From the NCBI GenBank assembly GCA_963742035.1, contig CAVUKH010000002.1:248001-312000 (forward strand): a stretch of 64,000 bases of DNA, written 5' to 3'. Positions within the stretch are counted from its first letter, which is position 1, and each line of letters starts with the position of its first letter. The position numbers and the translations under genes are program-made. The notes beneath the pieces were generated by a model. That model was given only the letters and a program-made list of their open reading frames with translations. It was not told where the DNA came from and did not search any database. This document shows, piece by piece, positions 1-8,282 of the stretch. Origin of the DNA: Bog-473 sp963742035 (GTDB lineage Bacteria > Actinomycetota > Acidimicrobiia > Acidimicrobiales > RAAP-2).

Positions 1-194
1 AGGTCGGCGTCCTCTTCCCAGCGGTTCCACGAGTCGCAGCAGTCTCCCGAAGGCTCGGTGCAGCCGGAGCCCGGGGTGTGCTCGAAGGCCCACCAGTCGT
101 TGTTGGAGTTGCCGCCCTCAATCTGATGGGCCGCCGTGGCGGTGCCCCACTTGAACCCCGGCGGGAATGCCAGCCCCGATTTCGTCCCGGCCAT
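1..194 (-). CDS. Glycoside hydrolase family 1 (beta-glucosidase-like), N-terminal fragment
   Basis: Only the first 64 codons lie in the window; the gene runs off the left edge on the minus strand. The translation from the ATG at 194 begins MAGTKSGLAFPPGFKWGTAT and continues with AAHQIEGGN. This is the classic N-terminal GH1 signature: F-x-x-G-F-x-W-G-x-A-T-A-x-x-Q-I-E-G, with the Gln that contacts the glucosyl hydroxyls. A SWNRWEED segment follows, as in GH1 helix 1. GH1 enzymes hydrolyse beta-glucosides with retention. An AAGGA lies about 9 nt upstream of the ATG. It is divergent from the ABC exporter starting at 252. The substrate cannot be judged from this fragment. Confidence 0.85.
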   Translation of the reverse strand, partial: MAGTKSGLAFPPGFKWGTATAAHQIEGGNSNNDWWAFEHTPGSGCTEPSGDCCDSWNRWEEDAD

Positions 195-236
195 GGCCGC
201 GTCCTTCCGCTTGCGTTCGGCTCGTGGGGGGCACGG

Positions 237-242
237 TATCGT
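237..242 (+). promoter_or_regulatory. Putative -10 element (TATCGT) of the ABC exporter operon
   Basis: TATCGT fits the actinobacterial TAnnnT -10 pattern and ends 9 nt before the ATG at 252. Transcription would therefore start 2-3 nt before the start codon. No Shine-Dalgarno sequence is seen, consistent with a near-leaderless mRNA. No convincing -35 is visible. Confidence 0.4.
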
Positions 243-251
243 TCCCTGACA

Positions 252-1253
252 ATGACGTCACATTCCTCGCCGACGACCGACGTCCCCGGTTCGGAGCCGA
301 CGGAGACGCTTGCCCCCGGGACCGGCGCGGCGTCTCCCATGGTGGAGGCACACGGGCTCGTCAAGCGCTTCGGCGCCTTCGTTGCCGTCGACGGGGTCGA
401 TTTCACCATCGCCAAGGGCGAGTCGTTCGGCTTCCTCGGGCCCAACGGGGCCGGCAAGACGTCGACCATGCGGATGATCTCGTGCATCAGCCCGCTCAGC
501 GGAGGCACGCTCCGTGTGCTGGGGATGGATCCGGCCACCGACGGTCCCCGCATCCGGTCCCGCATGGGGCTCGTGCCCCAAGAGGACTCACTGGACCTGG
601 AGCTCACGGTCCTCGACAACCTGATGATCTACGGCCGTTACTTCGACATGCCCAAGAAGGTGATCCGCGAGCGGGCCGAGCAGCTGCTCGACTTCGCCCA
701 GCTCACCGAGCGGGCCAACGACCGGGTCGACCCCTTGTCGGGTGGGATGAAGCGACGTCTCACGATCGCTCGGGCGCTCATCTCCGACCCGGACCTCCTC
801 ATTCTGGACGAGCCGACGACCGGTCTCGATCCGCAGGCCCGTCACCTGCTGTGGGATCGTCTCTACCGCCTCAAGCAGGACGGGGTCACACTGGTCATCA
901 CCACGCACTACATGGATGAGGCCGAACAACTCTGCGACCGCCTCGTCGTCATGGACAAGGGGCGGTTCGCCGCGGAGGGCTCGCCGCGCCAGTTGATCGA
1001 GGAGTACTCCACCAAAGAGGTTGTCGAGCTGCGCTTCGCACCGGGCCAGCACGAGGAGGTGGCTCCGTCGCTGGCGGACCTGGCGGAGCGTCAAGAGGTG
1101 CTGCCCGACCGCATCCTCCTCTACACGGACGACGGCGACGCCGCACTGGCCGAGGTCGCCCGCATGGGCCACGTGGCCCGGGCCACACTCGTGCGTCGTT
1201 CGACGCTGGAGGACGTCTTCCTCCGCCTCACCGGCCGCTCACTGGTCGACTGA
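252..1253 (+). CDS. ABC-2 type exporter, ATP-binding subunit (DrrA/NodI-like)
   Basis: A 333-residue ATPase that should power the two permeases encoded just downstream. All ABC motifs are intact: Walker A GPNGAGKTST, Q-loop VPQED, signature LSGGMKRRL, Walker B LLILDEPTTGLDP and switch TTHYMDEAE. The C-terminal ~90 residues look like the accessory domain of DrrA/NodI-type proteins. The ATG at 252 is preferred because of the TATCGT element at 237-242; an ATG at 339 (MVEAHGLVKRF) would also leave the domain complete. The next gene starts 4 nt after the stop. Family members export lipids, polyketides, drugs or polysaccharide. The substrate here is unknown. Confidence 0.9.
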   Translation: MTSHSSPTTDVPGSEPTETLAPGTGAASPMVEAHGLVKRFGAFVAVDGVDFTIAKGESFGFLGPNGAGKTSTMRMISCISPLSGGTLRVLGMDPATDGPRIRSRMGLVPQEDSLDLELTVLDNLMIYGRYFDMPKKVIRERAEQLLDFAQLTERANDRVDPLSGGMKRRLTIARALISDPDLLILDEPTTGLDPQARHLLWDRLYRLKQDGVTLVITTHYMDEAEQLCDRLVVMDKGRFAAEGSPRQLIEEYSTKEVVELRFAPGQHEEVAPSLADLAERQEVLPDRILLYTDDGDAALAEVARMGHVARATLVRRSTLEDVFLRLTGRSLVD

Positions 1254-1257
1254 TCCG

Positions 1258-2106
1258 ATGACGGCCGTCGGCGATGCGGCAACGCCGGGGAGCGCCGCGC
1301 TCTTCGGCCACGGCGACGAGCGCGCCACCCGTCGCTTCGCCACGCCGATGTGGCTACGGGCGGCCCGCTACTGGGGCTACCAGTACAAGCGCACGTGGCG
1401 CAGTTCGGTCGTGACCAGCTTCCTCATTCCGGTGCTGTACCTGGCGGCCATGGGTGTCGCGCTGGGCTCACTCATCGACAAGCATTCGCACGGCGTCGAC
1501 GGCGTGAGCTACGTCGCCTTCCTGGCCCCCGGCCTGTTGGCAGGCACGTGCATGCAAATCGGCACGAACGACGCGACCTATCCGGTGATGGGCGCCATCA
1601 AGTGGATGCGCACCTACTTCGCCCAACTGGCGGGACCGCTCAGCGTCTATGACGTGTTGCTCGGACACCTGGCCTGGATCGCCGCCCGGCTGGCGATCGT
1701 GACCACCATCTACCTGGCCGTGATGGCGCTCTTCGGGGTCGTGTACTCCCCGTGGGCGATCCTGGCGCTCCCGGCTGCCGTCCTGACCGGCATGGCGTTC
1801 GCCGGACCGGTGAGTGCCTTCGCGGCCACCCAGGACAAGGACTCCTCCTTCTCGACGTTGTACCGGTTTGCCATCATCCCGATGTTCCTCTTCTCGGGGA
1901 CCTTCTTCCCCATTTCGCAACTGCCGACGTGGCTGGAGGTGGTGGCCTATTGCACGCCCCTCTACCACGGCGTGGCGTTGTGTCGCGATCTGACTCTCGG
2001 CCAGGTCGGCTGGGCAGATCTGGGACACGCCGCCTACCTCGTGGCGCTCTTCGGCGCTGGCTACGCCGCCGGTCGACGGACCTTCGCCAGGAAACTGGTG
2101 GTCTGA
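1258..2106 (+). CDS. ABC-2 type exporter permease, first subunit
   Basis: A 282-residue membrane protein with about six hydrophobic segments after a ~50-residue cytoplasmic N-terminus. It has the ABC2_membrane features seen in NodJ/DrrB proteins: APGLLAGTCMQ in the first third, a GTFFPISQLP segment and LYHGV before the last helix. It is the second gene of a three-gene exporter operon, with 4 nt to the ATPase stop and 3 nt to the next permease. The two permeases are similar but not identical, so the transporter is probably a heterodimer with two copies of the ATPase. The ATG at 1258 directly follows the previous stop. Confidence 0.85.
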   Translation: MTAVGDAATPGSAALFGHGDERATRRFATPMWLRAARYWGYQYKRTWRSSVVTSFLIPVLYLAAMGVALGSLIDKHSHGVDGVSYVAFLAPGLLAGTCMQIGTNDATYPVMGAIKWMRTYFAQLAGPLSVYDVLLGHLAWIAARLAIVTTIYLAVMALFGVVYSPWAILALPAAVLTGMAFAGPVSAFAATQDKDSSFSTLYRFAIIPMFLFSGTFFPISQLPTWLEVVAYCTPLYHGVALCRDLTLGQVGWADLGHAAYLVALFGAGYAAGRRTFARKLVV

Positions 2107-2109
2107 GCC

Positions 2110-2955
2110 ATGACGACCACCTCCGGCTCGGCTGCCGCCCTGGAACAGCGGTCGCCCGGCGTGGCGGCGCGCATCACACCGCTCGCCCTCCTCGGAGGGC
2201 GTCATGCCTCCCGCGTCCTCGAACGCAACATTTTGGTCTACCGGCGCTCGTGGATCTTCATCATCTCGGGGTTCTTCGAGCCCCTCTTCTATCTGCTGTC
2301 CATCGGGGTCGGGCTGTCGCACCTGGTGGGGCCGATCAACGTGGATGGCCAGGAGATCCCCTACACCGCGTTCGTCGCACCCGGACTCCTGGCTTCCTCG
2401 GCCATGAACGGCGCCATGCTCGATTCGACCTTTCTCGTCTTCTTCAAACTCAAGATCGCCAAGACCTACGACGCCATGCTGTCGACACCCCTCGGCGTGA
2501 CCGACGTGGCTCTGGGTGAGCTCAGCTGGTGCGTTCTCCGCGGCACCCTCTATTCGGGCGCCTTCCTGACCATCATGGCGATCCTGGGCTACATCGTCAG
2601 CCCCTGGGCGATCCTGTGCTGGCCCGCGGCGGTGTTGATCAGTCTGGCCTTCGCGTCCGCCGGCATGGCCGGCACCACCTACATGCGGACCTGGCAGGAC
2701 TTCGACATGGTCTCGTTGGCCTTCATTCCCCTGTTCCTCTTCTCCGCCACCTTCTACCCCCTGACGGTGTACCCGGGGTGGCTCCAGGCGGTCGTCCGCT
2801 GCACGCCTCTGTACCAGGGGGTCGTGCTGGTACGCGCGGCCGACCTGGGCATCTTCGCCTGGAGCCTTCTGGGGCACATCGCCTACCTGGTGGTCATGGC
2901 CGTGGTGGGGGTCATCGTCACCCGACGCCGCCTCGGCGCCCTCCTCCTGCCGTAA
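2110..2955 (+). CDS. ABC-2 type exporter permease, second subunit
   Basis: A 281-residue integral membrane protein paralogous to the preceding gene product. It shares the AFVAPGLLASSAMN segment, the ATFYPLTVYP segment and LYQGVVL near the last helix. Six membrane segments follow a basic N-terminus. It completes the ATPase-permease-permease exporter operon starting at 252. The start at 2110 lies 3 nt after the previous stop, implying translational coupling. No substrate-specifying gene is adjacent. Confidence 0.85.
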   Translation: MTTTSGSAAALEQRSPGVAARITPLALLGGRHASRVLERNILVYRRSWIFIISGFFEPLFYLLSIGVGLSHLVGPINVDGQEIPYTAFVAPGLLASSAMNGAMLDSTFLVFFKLKIAKTYDAMLSTPLGVTDVALGELSWCVLRGTLYSGAFLTIMAILGYIVSPWAILCWPAAVLISLAFASAGMAGTTYMRTWQDFDMVSLAFIPLFLFSATFYPLTVYPGWLQAVVRCTPLYQGVVLVRAADLGIFAWSLLGHIAYLVVMAVVGVIVTRRRLGALLLP

Positions 2956-3021
2956 CGGGACACCCCGGGCGACCGGTACCGTAAGGGCCGATTTTCCCGA
3001 TTGCCCAGAGGACCGGACCCA

Positions 3022-3603
3022 ATGAACATCGTCGTCAGCAACGTCAAAGGCGGGGTCGGCAAGACCACCACCTCCGTCTACCTGGCCGCCGCGGCCGCAC
3101 GCCGCGGACGCGGTCCCGTGCTGCTGGTCGACGCCGACCCGCAGGGATCGACCGCCGAGTGGTACGAGGTCGATCCGCTGGAGGGCGTCGAGTTGGTTGA
3201 GGGTCCCTCCGTGCGGACCGTCACCAGGGCCATGAGCCGGGACGACGGGATCGTGGTCGTCGACACGCCGCCGGGGGAGGGCAACGTCGTCCAGGCCGCA
3301 CTCGGCCGGGCGGACGCGGTCGTCATCCCGACGCGGGCCGGCGGAGTGGAGCCCAACCGGGTCGTCACGACACTCGAGATGACGCCGAGCAATATCCCCG
3401 CCGGCGTGGTCATCTGCTCGGCCCGGCTGGGTACGAACGATCTCGATGCGACGGTGGAGTGGTGGACCGAGCTGAAGGTGCCGGTCTGGGGCATCGTCCC
3501 CGAGCGGGTTTCCATTGCCAGCGGCCCAGCGGCGGCGCTGGCAATGGAGGGTCTCGAGCTCTACGGCAAGGTGTTGAAGAAGGCGACCACCAAGAATCGG
3601 TGA
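3022..3603 (+). CDS. ParA/MinD-like P-loop ATPase
   Basis: A short (193 aa) member of the ParA family with the deviant Walker A KGGVGKTT near residues 9-16, the switch I region VDADPQGST and the Walker B-like VVVDTPPG. Family proteins drive segregation or positioning of DNA or protein cargo through ATP-dependent dimerisation. Nothing like ParB or a centromere-like repeat is adjacent, and the protein is shorter than chromosomal ParA (~260 aa). It therefore belongs to the orphan ParA-like group with no known cargo. The ATG at 3022 has AGAGGA about 9 nt upstream. It is convergent with the next gene, only 10 nt away. Confidence 0.8.
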   Translation: MNIVVSNVKGGVGKTTTSVYLAAAAARRGRGPVLLVDADPQGSTAEWYEVDPLEGVELVEGPSVRTVTRAMSRDDGIVVVDTPPGEGNVVQAALGRADAVVIPTRAGGVEPNRVVTTLEMTPSNIPAGVVICSARLGTNDLDATVEWWTELKVPVWGIVPERVSIASGPAAALAMEGLELYGKVLKKATTKNR

Positions 3604-3613
3604 CCGGCGTCGC

Positions 3614-6600
3614 TCAGCGGGCGGACATCGTTTGCAGCTCGGCGTGGAAGCTGCTGTCGTCCCAGGCCACCGGTGCCCTGCCCTGCAGCTGTCCGGTCAG
3701 TTCGGAGAGGAACCAGCGTCGGACCGCCACGCTCGTCGGCGAGGCGGGCAGCGTCAAGAGCCGCTGGGCCAGCCCGAACGCATCGGCTTCGTCCAGCATG
3801 GCGTCGTAGAACTCGACGGACGCCACCGCCGACTCGGGCAGCTCGAGGGTCCAGTCGAAGCAGTCGACCTTCTCGTCCACGGCGCTTTGCCACATGTCGT
3901 CCATGCCCGGCCCGAGACGGTTGAAGCGGGTGCCGATCTGCGATATCAAGACGGCGAGGCGCTCCGGCAGGTGTGGCGCACCTGGTGCGTTGTCCGACCG
4001 CTCCTTCATGAGCCGGAGCTCGCGGAAGAGGGCCTCGTACTCTTCGCTGGATTTCTGCAGCAGCGCCACCGGTATGCCCAGCAACCGGATCGTTCGGTCG
4101 TGTGACTCGCCCGCGTCAGCGCGGAGGTCGGTTCGCGTGATGCCCGTGAGGTCGAAGCGGAAGCTGCCGTCGGAAATGCTGGTGGGCTGGACGGGGAAGT
4201 CGACCGGGAGCTCGAACCAGACGATCTTGCCTCCGTCGACCGCCTGGACGCCCCAACTCGATGCCAACGTGCTGAACAGGGTGAGGCCCCGACCCGTGGC
4301 CGCGTCCTTGCCGTATTCCTTGATGGACGGGAAGGCAGGGTTGCCGTCGGCGACGTCCACCCGGATGCGGTCCGGCAAGGTGTGGAGGGTGATGCACATG
4401 GGCGTCGCCGCGTGCAACACGGCGTTGGTGACCAGCTCGGAGGTGAGAAGGGTGGCGCATCCCGTCACCTCGGCTGGCAGATCGCGGAGGTGCGCAGCAA
4501 TCCAATGGCGCGCCACGGGCGTGCTTTCGACGACAGGTTCGAGGTGCAGGGTTGACATGCCATCTCGTGACGTACCCACTGGCGGAGCGGTTATGCGCCC
4601 CTGGGCTATTCCCGTGTAGGTCACGCAGAGAACGACGACGTCGTCGGTGCGCTCCTCGACGCTCAGCATGGACGCGAAGGTGACCGCGGGATGATCCGGC
4701 CATCCGGCGCGCGCAACGACGGTTGCCGTACTGGCCAATCGCTCCATACCGTGCGTGATGACCTCCCCACGGCGTTCGATCAGCCCGTCGGAGTACATGA
4801 TCAACGAGTCGCCGCAGTCCAGGACGAGTTCGTCCCGGGGTCGGGGCGCACCACTCAGGCCGGCGGCAATCAGGAGCGTGTGCTGCATGGGGCAGAAGGT
4901 GGCATTCCCATCGGCACGCACCACCAATGGCGGCGGGTGACCGGCGTTGCTCAGGACAACGCGCCCGGTGGAGGGGGTGATCGTCCCGACGACGGCAGTG
5001 ACGACGCGGTCCTCGATGAGAGTGTCGAAGAGGCGGTCCAACGACGAGAGCACTTCCGTCGGTGACAGACCGGAGACCGCGTAGGCGCGGATCGCGCTCC
5101 GCACCTGACCCATCAGGGCCGCCGCCGGGGCTCCCTTGCCCATGACGTCACCGACGCTGAAGAAGACGGCGTCGTCGTCGAGCTCGAAGACGTCGTACCA
5201 GTCGCCTCCGGCGTACGTCCCGGCGACCCCCGCCCGGTACTCGGCATCGAGCGAGAGGCCCTCGACGTCGGGCAGCGAATCCGGCAGGACGGCACGCTGC
5301 AGGACATCTGCGACGACGTGCTCCCGCTGGAACCGCGTGGCGTTGGACAGGGCGACGCCGGCCCGACTCGCCACCTCGGTGGCGAGCGAGACGTCGTCCG
5401 CCTCGAAGAGCCGACCCGGTCCGTCGACAAAGGTCATCACCCCGATGACTTCGCCGTTGGCGGTCAACGGCACCGACAGCGCGGTGGACACGCCCGGTGG
5501 CTCCACGCCGTCGTCACTCTCGTGGAGGGGCGCCAGTTGCGTCCGGCCCGTCCGGAAGGCGACGGCGGCCGGCGCGTCGGAACCGAATGGGAGGATGTCG
5601 CGCCCGGCGTCGTCGGCACCGGGGCGCCGCGGCCACGCGGGTCCGGGTTCGCGCACGTCGAGCCGCACAAGCCCGCTCTCGCCGGGAACTTGGACCGAGC
5701 ACGAGTCGGCCAGCCGGCCTTCCACCAGGCTCATGGTGCGCCGGATCACGGTCGTGGGCTCCAGACTGGAGCTCAACAGCCTCGTCACCTCCGACAGGAG
5801 AGACAGTCGCTCGCGCCCCGCTTCTGCGTCGCGTAGCGCCTCGCGTTCGTGCTCGAAGACCTGGGCCCGCTCCAGGGCCTGAGCGGTCAGCCCGGCCAAG
5901 GTCGAGAGGTACCGCAGATCGGGCTCGCTCGGCTCGGGTTGCCCGACGAAGGCGAGGGAGAGGACCCCGAGAGGGCCGACGCTGCCGATGAGAGGTTCGC
6001 TGACGATCGTCACGGGCTTGGGGAGCTCGAGCAGGACGCGGGCGACAATCTCCGTTTCCAGGCTGTTGCGTAGTTCCCGGTCGTTGGCGACGCCCGCCAT
6101 GACGGTCACGCCGCGGGTGAAGCAGGCGCCCGCGTCGCTCCCCTGCAGGGGCACCATGGTGCGGGCCAGGAGGGCCGGGTGTCCGCTGCTGGCGAGGCAG
6201 GCCAGCGCGCGCTCACCCTCGGCAGGCACGCGCACCACCGCGGATTGTGCGCCAAGGGCACGGCGGCCGCCGGCGATGGCCGCATGGGCCACGTCGCCCG
6301 GCGTCGTGGCGGCCGCAAGGGCCGAACTGAGCTGGTGGAGATGCTGGCTGCGTTCCAGATTGACGAAATCGTTGAGCGTCAGTCGGGCACGCTCGACGGC
6401 CTGGGCCGCCGCGCCGGTGATCGTGAAGAGGAAGGTCCGGTCGGACTCGGCGATGGCGCGGTCGTCCTCCCAATGGACCACGACCGCTCCGATGGTGTGG
6501 TCGGACACGACCAAGGGGATGATGGCGAGTGCCCGGAAGCGTTTCGACCGGAGGGACGAGTAGATGTCGGGTCGATCCCGCGCCAGGTCTTCAATGGTCT

Positions 6601-7279
6601 CGGAGAAGAAGGCGACGTTCTGACCCAGTACCGGTCCGTTGGGCCGCAGCGAGGCCAGCACGCCGTCCGTGGAGTCGTCGGAGTCATAGCCGAAGCGGCG
6701 CAGGGTGCGCAGGGTGCCGCGTTCGTCGAGCAGGGCGAATGTCGATGCATCCACGCGCAACTCGTCTCGCATGGCGGCAAAGACGGCGTCGGCCACCTGG
6801 GCCGGGTCGGCGGCTGTGGTGAGGGCACGTGCCATGGTCTGCATCCGCTGTGCCGTCTCGGCCGCGACGCGCCGTCGCCGTTCGTTTCTCGTCTCCGAGC
6901 GGGCCCTCCAGAGCTGCACGTTGCGCTGACCGCGCAGGTAGGAGATCCACATCGCGACCGCGGTGGCCGCCAGCATCGTCACGACGCGCAGCAGATGGTT
7001 GAGCTGGCCGTAGCTGTGCGGAGGCGTGCTGATCACCAGCGCGAAGAAGGCCGTCAGGATGCCGACGAGGGCCACGCGCGAGGGGCGTGCGAAGGGTGCG
7101 GCGATGAAGGGGGAGAGGGCCAGGAGCCCGATGAGCGAGACGCTTCCGCCGTAGACGGCGAAGACGATGGCCACCGTCGAGGCCCAGACGAGAGCGAGAA
7201 GGGTCGCCACGGCCTCGGCCCGGTCCACGCGGGCGTTCTGAGGGGTGGTCGAAAGCTCCTCGTCTCCTGGTTCGGGCAC
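3614..7279 (-). CDS. Membrane-anchored GAF / SpoIIE phosphatase / HATPase regulator with an extra C-terminal domain
   Basis: A protein of about 1,220 residues that combines several parts of a partner-switching system. In order it shows about four membrane helices (first ~130 residues), three GAF-like sensor domains (to ~650), a SpoIIE/PP2C phosphatase (GGDWYDVF, GDVMGKG, SNAGHPPP and YSDGLIE) and an HATPase with N-box SELVTNAVLHA, G1 ADGNP and G2 TGRGL. A final ~170-residue domain has no name I can give. It probably senses a signal and sets the phosphorylation state of the STAS protein encoded divergently. The GTG at 7279 is chosen for AGGGAGAG 5-6 nt upstream; a TTG at 7312 is the alternative. 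TAGCGT at 7313-7318 could be its -10. Confidence 0.85.
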   Translation of the reverse strand: MPEPGDEELSTTPQNARVDRAEAVATLLALVWASTVAIVFAVYGGSVSLIGLLALSPFIAAPFARPSRVALVGILTAFFALVISTPPHSYGQLNHLLRVVTMLAATAVAMWISYLRGQRNVQLWRARSETRNERRRRVAAETAQRMQTMARALTTAADPAQVADAVFAAMRDELRVDASTFALLDERGTLRTLRRFGYDSDDSTDGVLASLRPNGPVLGQNVAFFSETIEDLARDRPDIYSSLRSKRFRALAIIPLVVSDHTIGAVVVHWEDDRAIAESDRTFLFTITGAAAQAVERARLTLNDFVNLERSQHLHQLSSALAAATTPGDVAHAAIAGGRRALGAQSAVVRVPAEGERALACLASSGHPALLARTMVPLQGSDAGACFTRGVTVMAGVANDRELRNSLETEIVARVLLELPKPVTIVSEPLIGSVGPLGVLSLAFVGQPEPSEPDLRYLSTLAGLTAQALERAQVFEHEREALRDAEAGRERLSLLSEVTRLLSSSLEPTTVIRRTMSLVEGRLADSCSVQVPGESGLVRLDVREPGPAWPRRPGADDAGRDILPFGSDAPAAVAFRTGRTQLAPLHESDDGVEPPGVSTALSVPLTANGEVIGVMTFVDGPGRLFEADDVSLATEVASRAGVALSNATRFQREHVVADVLQRAVLPDSLPDVEGLSLDAEYRAGVAGTYAGGDWYDVFELDDDAVFFSVGDVMGKGAPAAALMGQVRSAIRAYAVSGLSPTEVLSSLDRLFDTLIEDRVVTAVVGTITPSTGRVVLSNAGHPPPLVVRADGNATFCPMQHTLLIAAGLSGAPRPRDELVLDCGDSLIMYSDGLIERRGEVITHGMERLASTATVVARAGWPDHPAVTFASMLSVEERTDDVVVLCVTYTGIAQGRITAPPVGTSRDGMSTLHLEPVVESTPVARHWIAAHLRDLPAEVTGCATLLTSELVTNAVLHAATPMCITLHTLPDRIRVDVADGNPAFPSIKEYGKDAATGRGLTLFSTLASSWGVQAVDGGKIVWFELPVDFPVQPTSISDGSFRFDLTGITRTDLRADAGESHDRTIRLLGIPVALLQKSSEEYEALFRELRLMKERSDNAPGAPHLPERLAVLISQIGTRFNRLGPGMDDMWQSAVDEKVDCFDWTLELPESAVASVEFYDAMLDEADAFGLAQRLLTLPASPTSVAVRRWFLSELTGQLQGRAPVAWDDSSFHAELQTMSAR

Positions 7280-7422
7280 GTACGCTCTCCCTGGTCGGCG
7301 GGCTCCTGTCAAACGCTATGCCCTGGCCGGACGGTGCGGCCCAACGCCCGCCGTTCACCGGGGTTGTCCTGCATTTCCGTACCCCGGTGGGCGAGGTCGG
7401 AAACCCCGGTGGCGGCGCTGAG

Positions 7423-7448
7423 GTTTAGGTTGGGGGCCGGGCGGCTAT
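7423..7448 (+). promoter_or_regulatory. SigB/SigF-type promoter of the STAS-antisigma-sigma operon
   Basis: GTTTAG (7423-7428) and GGCTAT (7443-7448) are separated by 14 nt. They closely match the general-stress sigma consensus GTTT-N14-17-GGGTAT. The site is about 70 nt upstream of the STAS start codon. It implies that the sigma factor of this operon activates its own transcription, as is usual for sigB/sigF loci. Confidence 0.6.
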
Positions 7449-7518
7449 AAGACGTATGGCCAATCGGGATTGCACGTCGTCCTTGTGGTGGCGCGGGATG
7501 AGCCCACAGGAGGGCGGA

Positions 7519-7860
7519 GTGGAACAGGATTTTCACATTGCAGAGCGGGCGGGCACGACACCTCCGGTGATCGCGGTCAGCGGTGAGATCGACGTTGCAA
7601 CGGCTCCGCAGCTGCGTGAGTGCCTGCACGGCGTGATCGCGCGGGGTGAGGCGACGGTCGTCCTCGACCTCCTGGGGGTCACCTTTTTGGACTCCACGGC
7701 GCTGGGCGTCCTGGTGGGCGCCCTCAAGCGCTGCCGTGAGCTGGGCGGGGAGCTGCACGTGGTGGTGGCAGATCCGCGCATCGTCAAGATCTTCGAGATC
7801 ACCGGCCTCACCAGTGTGTTCACCATCGCCGACTCGCTGGAATCGGCGGGGGCGGCGTGA
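7519..7860 (+). CDS. STAS-domain anti-sigma factor antagonist
   Basis: A 113-residue SpoIIAA/RsbV-like protein. It contains SGEIDVATAP at the start of the fold, then VVLDLLGVTFLDSTALGVLVGA; the Ser of LDST is the residue phosphorylated in the family. Unphosphorylated STAS protein sequesters the anti-sigma factor and frees sigma. The GTG at 7519 is chosen because AGGAGG ends 5 nt before it; an ATG at 7498 is possible but lacks this spacing. It overlaps the anti-sigma gene by 4 nt (GTGA) and lies downstream of a SigB-like promoter. Confidence 0.9.
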   Translation: MEQDFHIAERAGTTPPVIAVSGEIDVATAPQLRECLHGVIARGEATVVLDLLGVTFLDSTALGVLVGALKRCRELGGELHVVVADPRIVKIFEITGLTSVFTIADSLESAGAA

Positions 7861-8282
7861 CGGAGGCGACCGACCAGCTCGAGAACGGCGATCGTATTGA
7901 GCTGAAGTTTCCGGCCCGGGGTGATCTCATTGTGCTCGCCCGGCTGGTCACCAGCGCCATCTCCGCCCGTGCCGGTTTCGACATCGAGGAGCTGGAGGAC
8001 CTCCGGCTCGCCGTCGGCGAACTCTGCCTCCTGACCTTGCAGGGGAGCGACGCGCAGCACGGGGACGTCCGCCTCGAGCTCACCGTGCTCGGCGATGCCA
8101 TTGAGGTGGTGTGCACGCTTGAGCGGGCCGAGGTGGCCAAGGCACCCGAACCCGAGGGCGAGGAGGTCGCCCGGCTGAGCGAGCAGATTCTCGACGCGCT
8201 GGTGGACGAACACGGGAGAGAGAGTCGGGACGGCTCGGCGCGCGCCTGGCTCCGGAAGCGCCGGGGGGGGCATGTGGAGTGA
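7857..8282 (+). CDS. RsbW-like anti-sigma factor with degenerate ATPase motifs
   Basis: A 141-residue protein between the STAS and sigma genes, overlapping both by 4 nt. Its N-terminal half follows the RsbW/SpoIIAB fold pattern, with LEDLRLAVGELC at the N-box helix. The Asn of the canonical E-x-x-x-N ATP/Mg site is absent (GELCLLTLQ), and no DxGxG or G2 glycine box can be found. It probably binds the sigma factor but may neither bind ATP nor phosphorylate the STAS protein. Position and partial similarity support the anti-sigma role; the lack of kinase activity is inferred. Confidence 0.75.
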   Translation: MTEATDQLENGDRIELKFPARGDLIVLARLVTSAISARAGFDIEELEDLRLAVGELCLLTLQGSDAQHGDVRLELTVLGDAIEVVCTLERAEVAKAPEPEGEEVARLSEQILDALVDEHGRESRDGSARAWLRKRRGGHVE

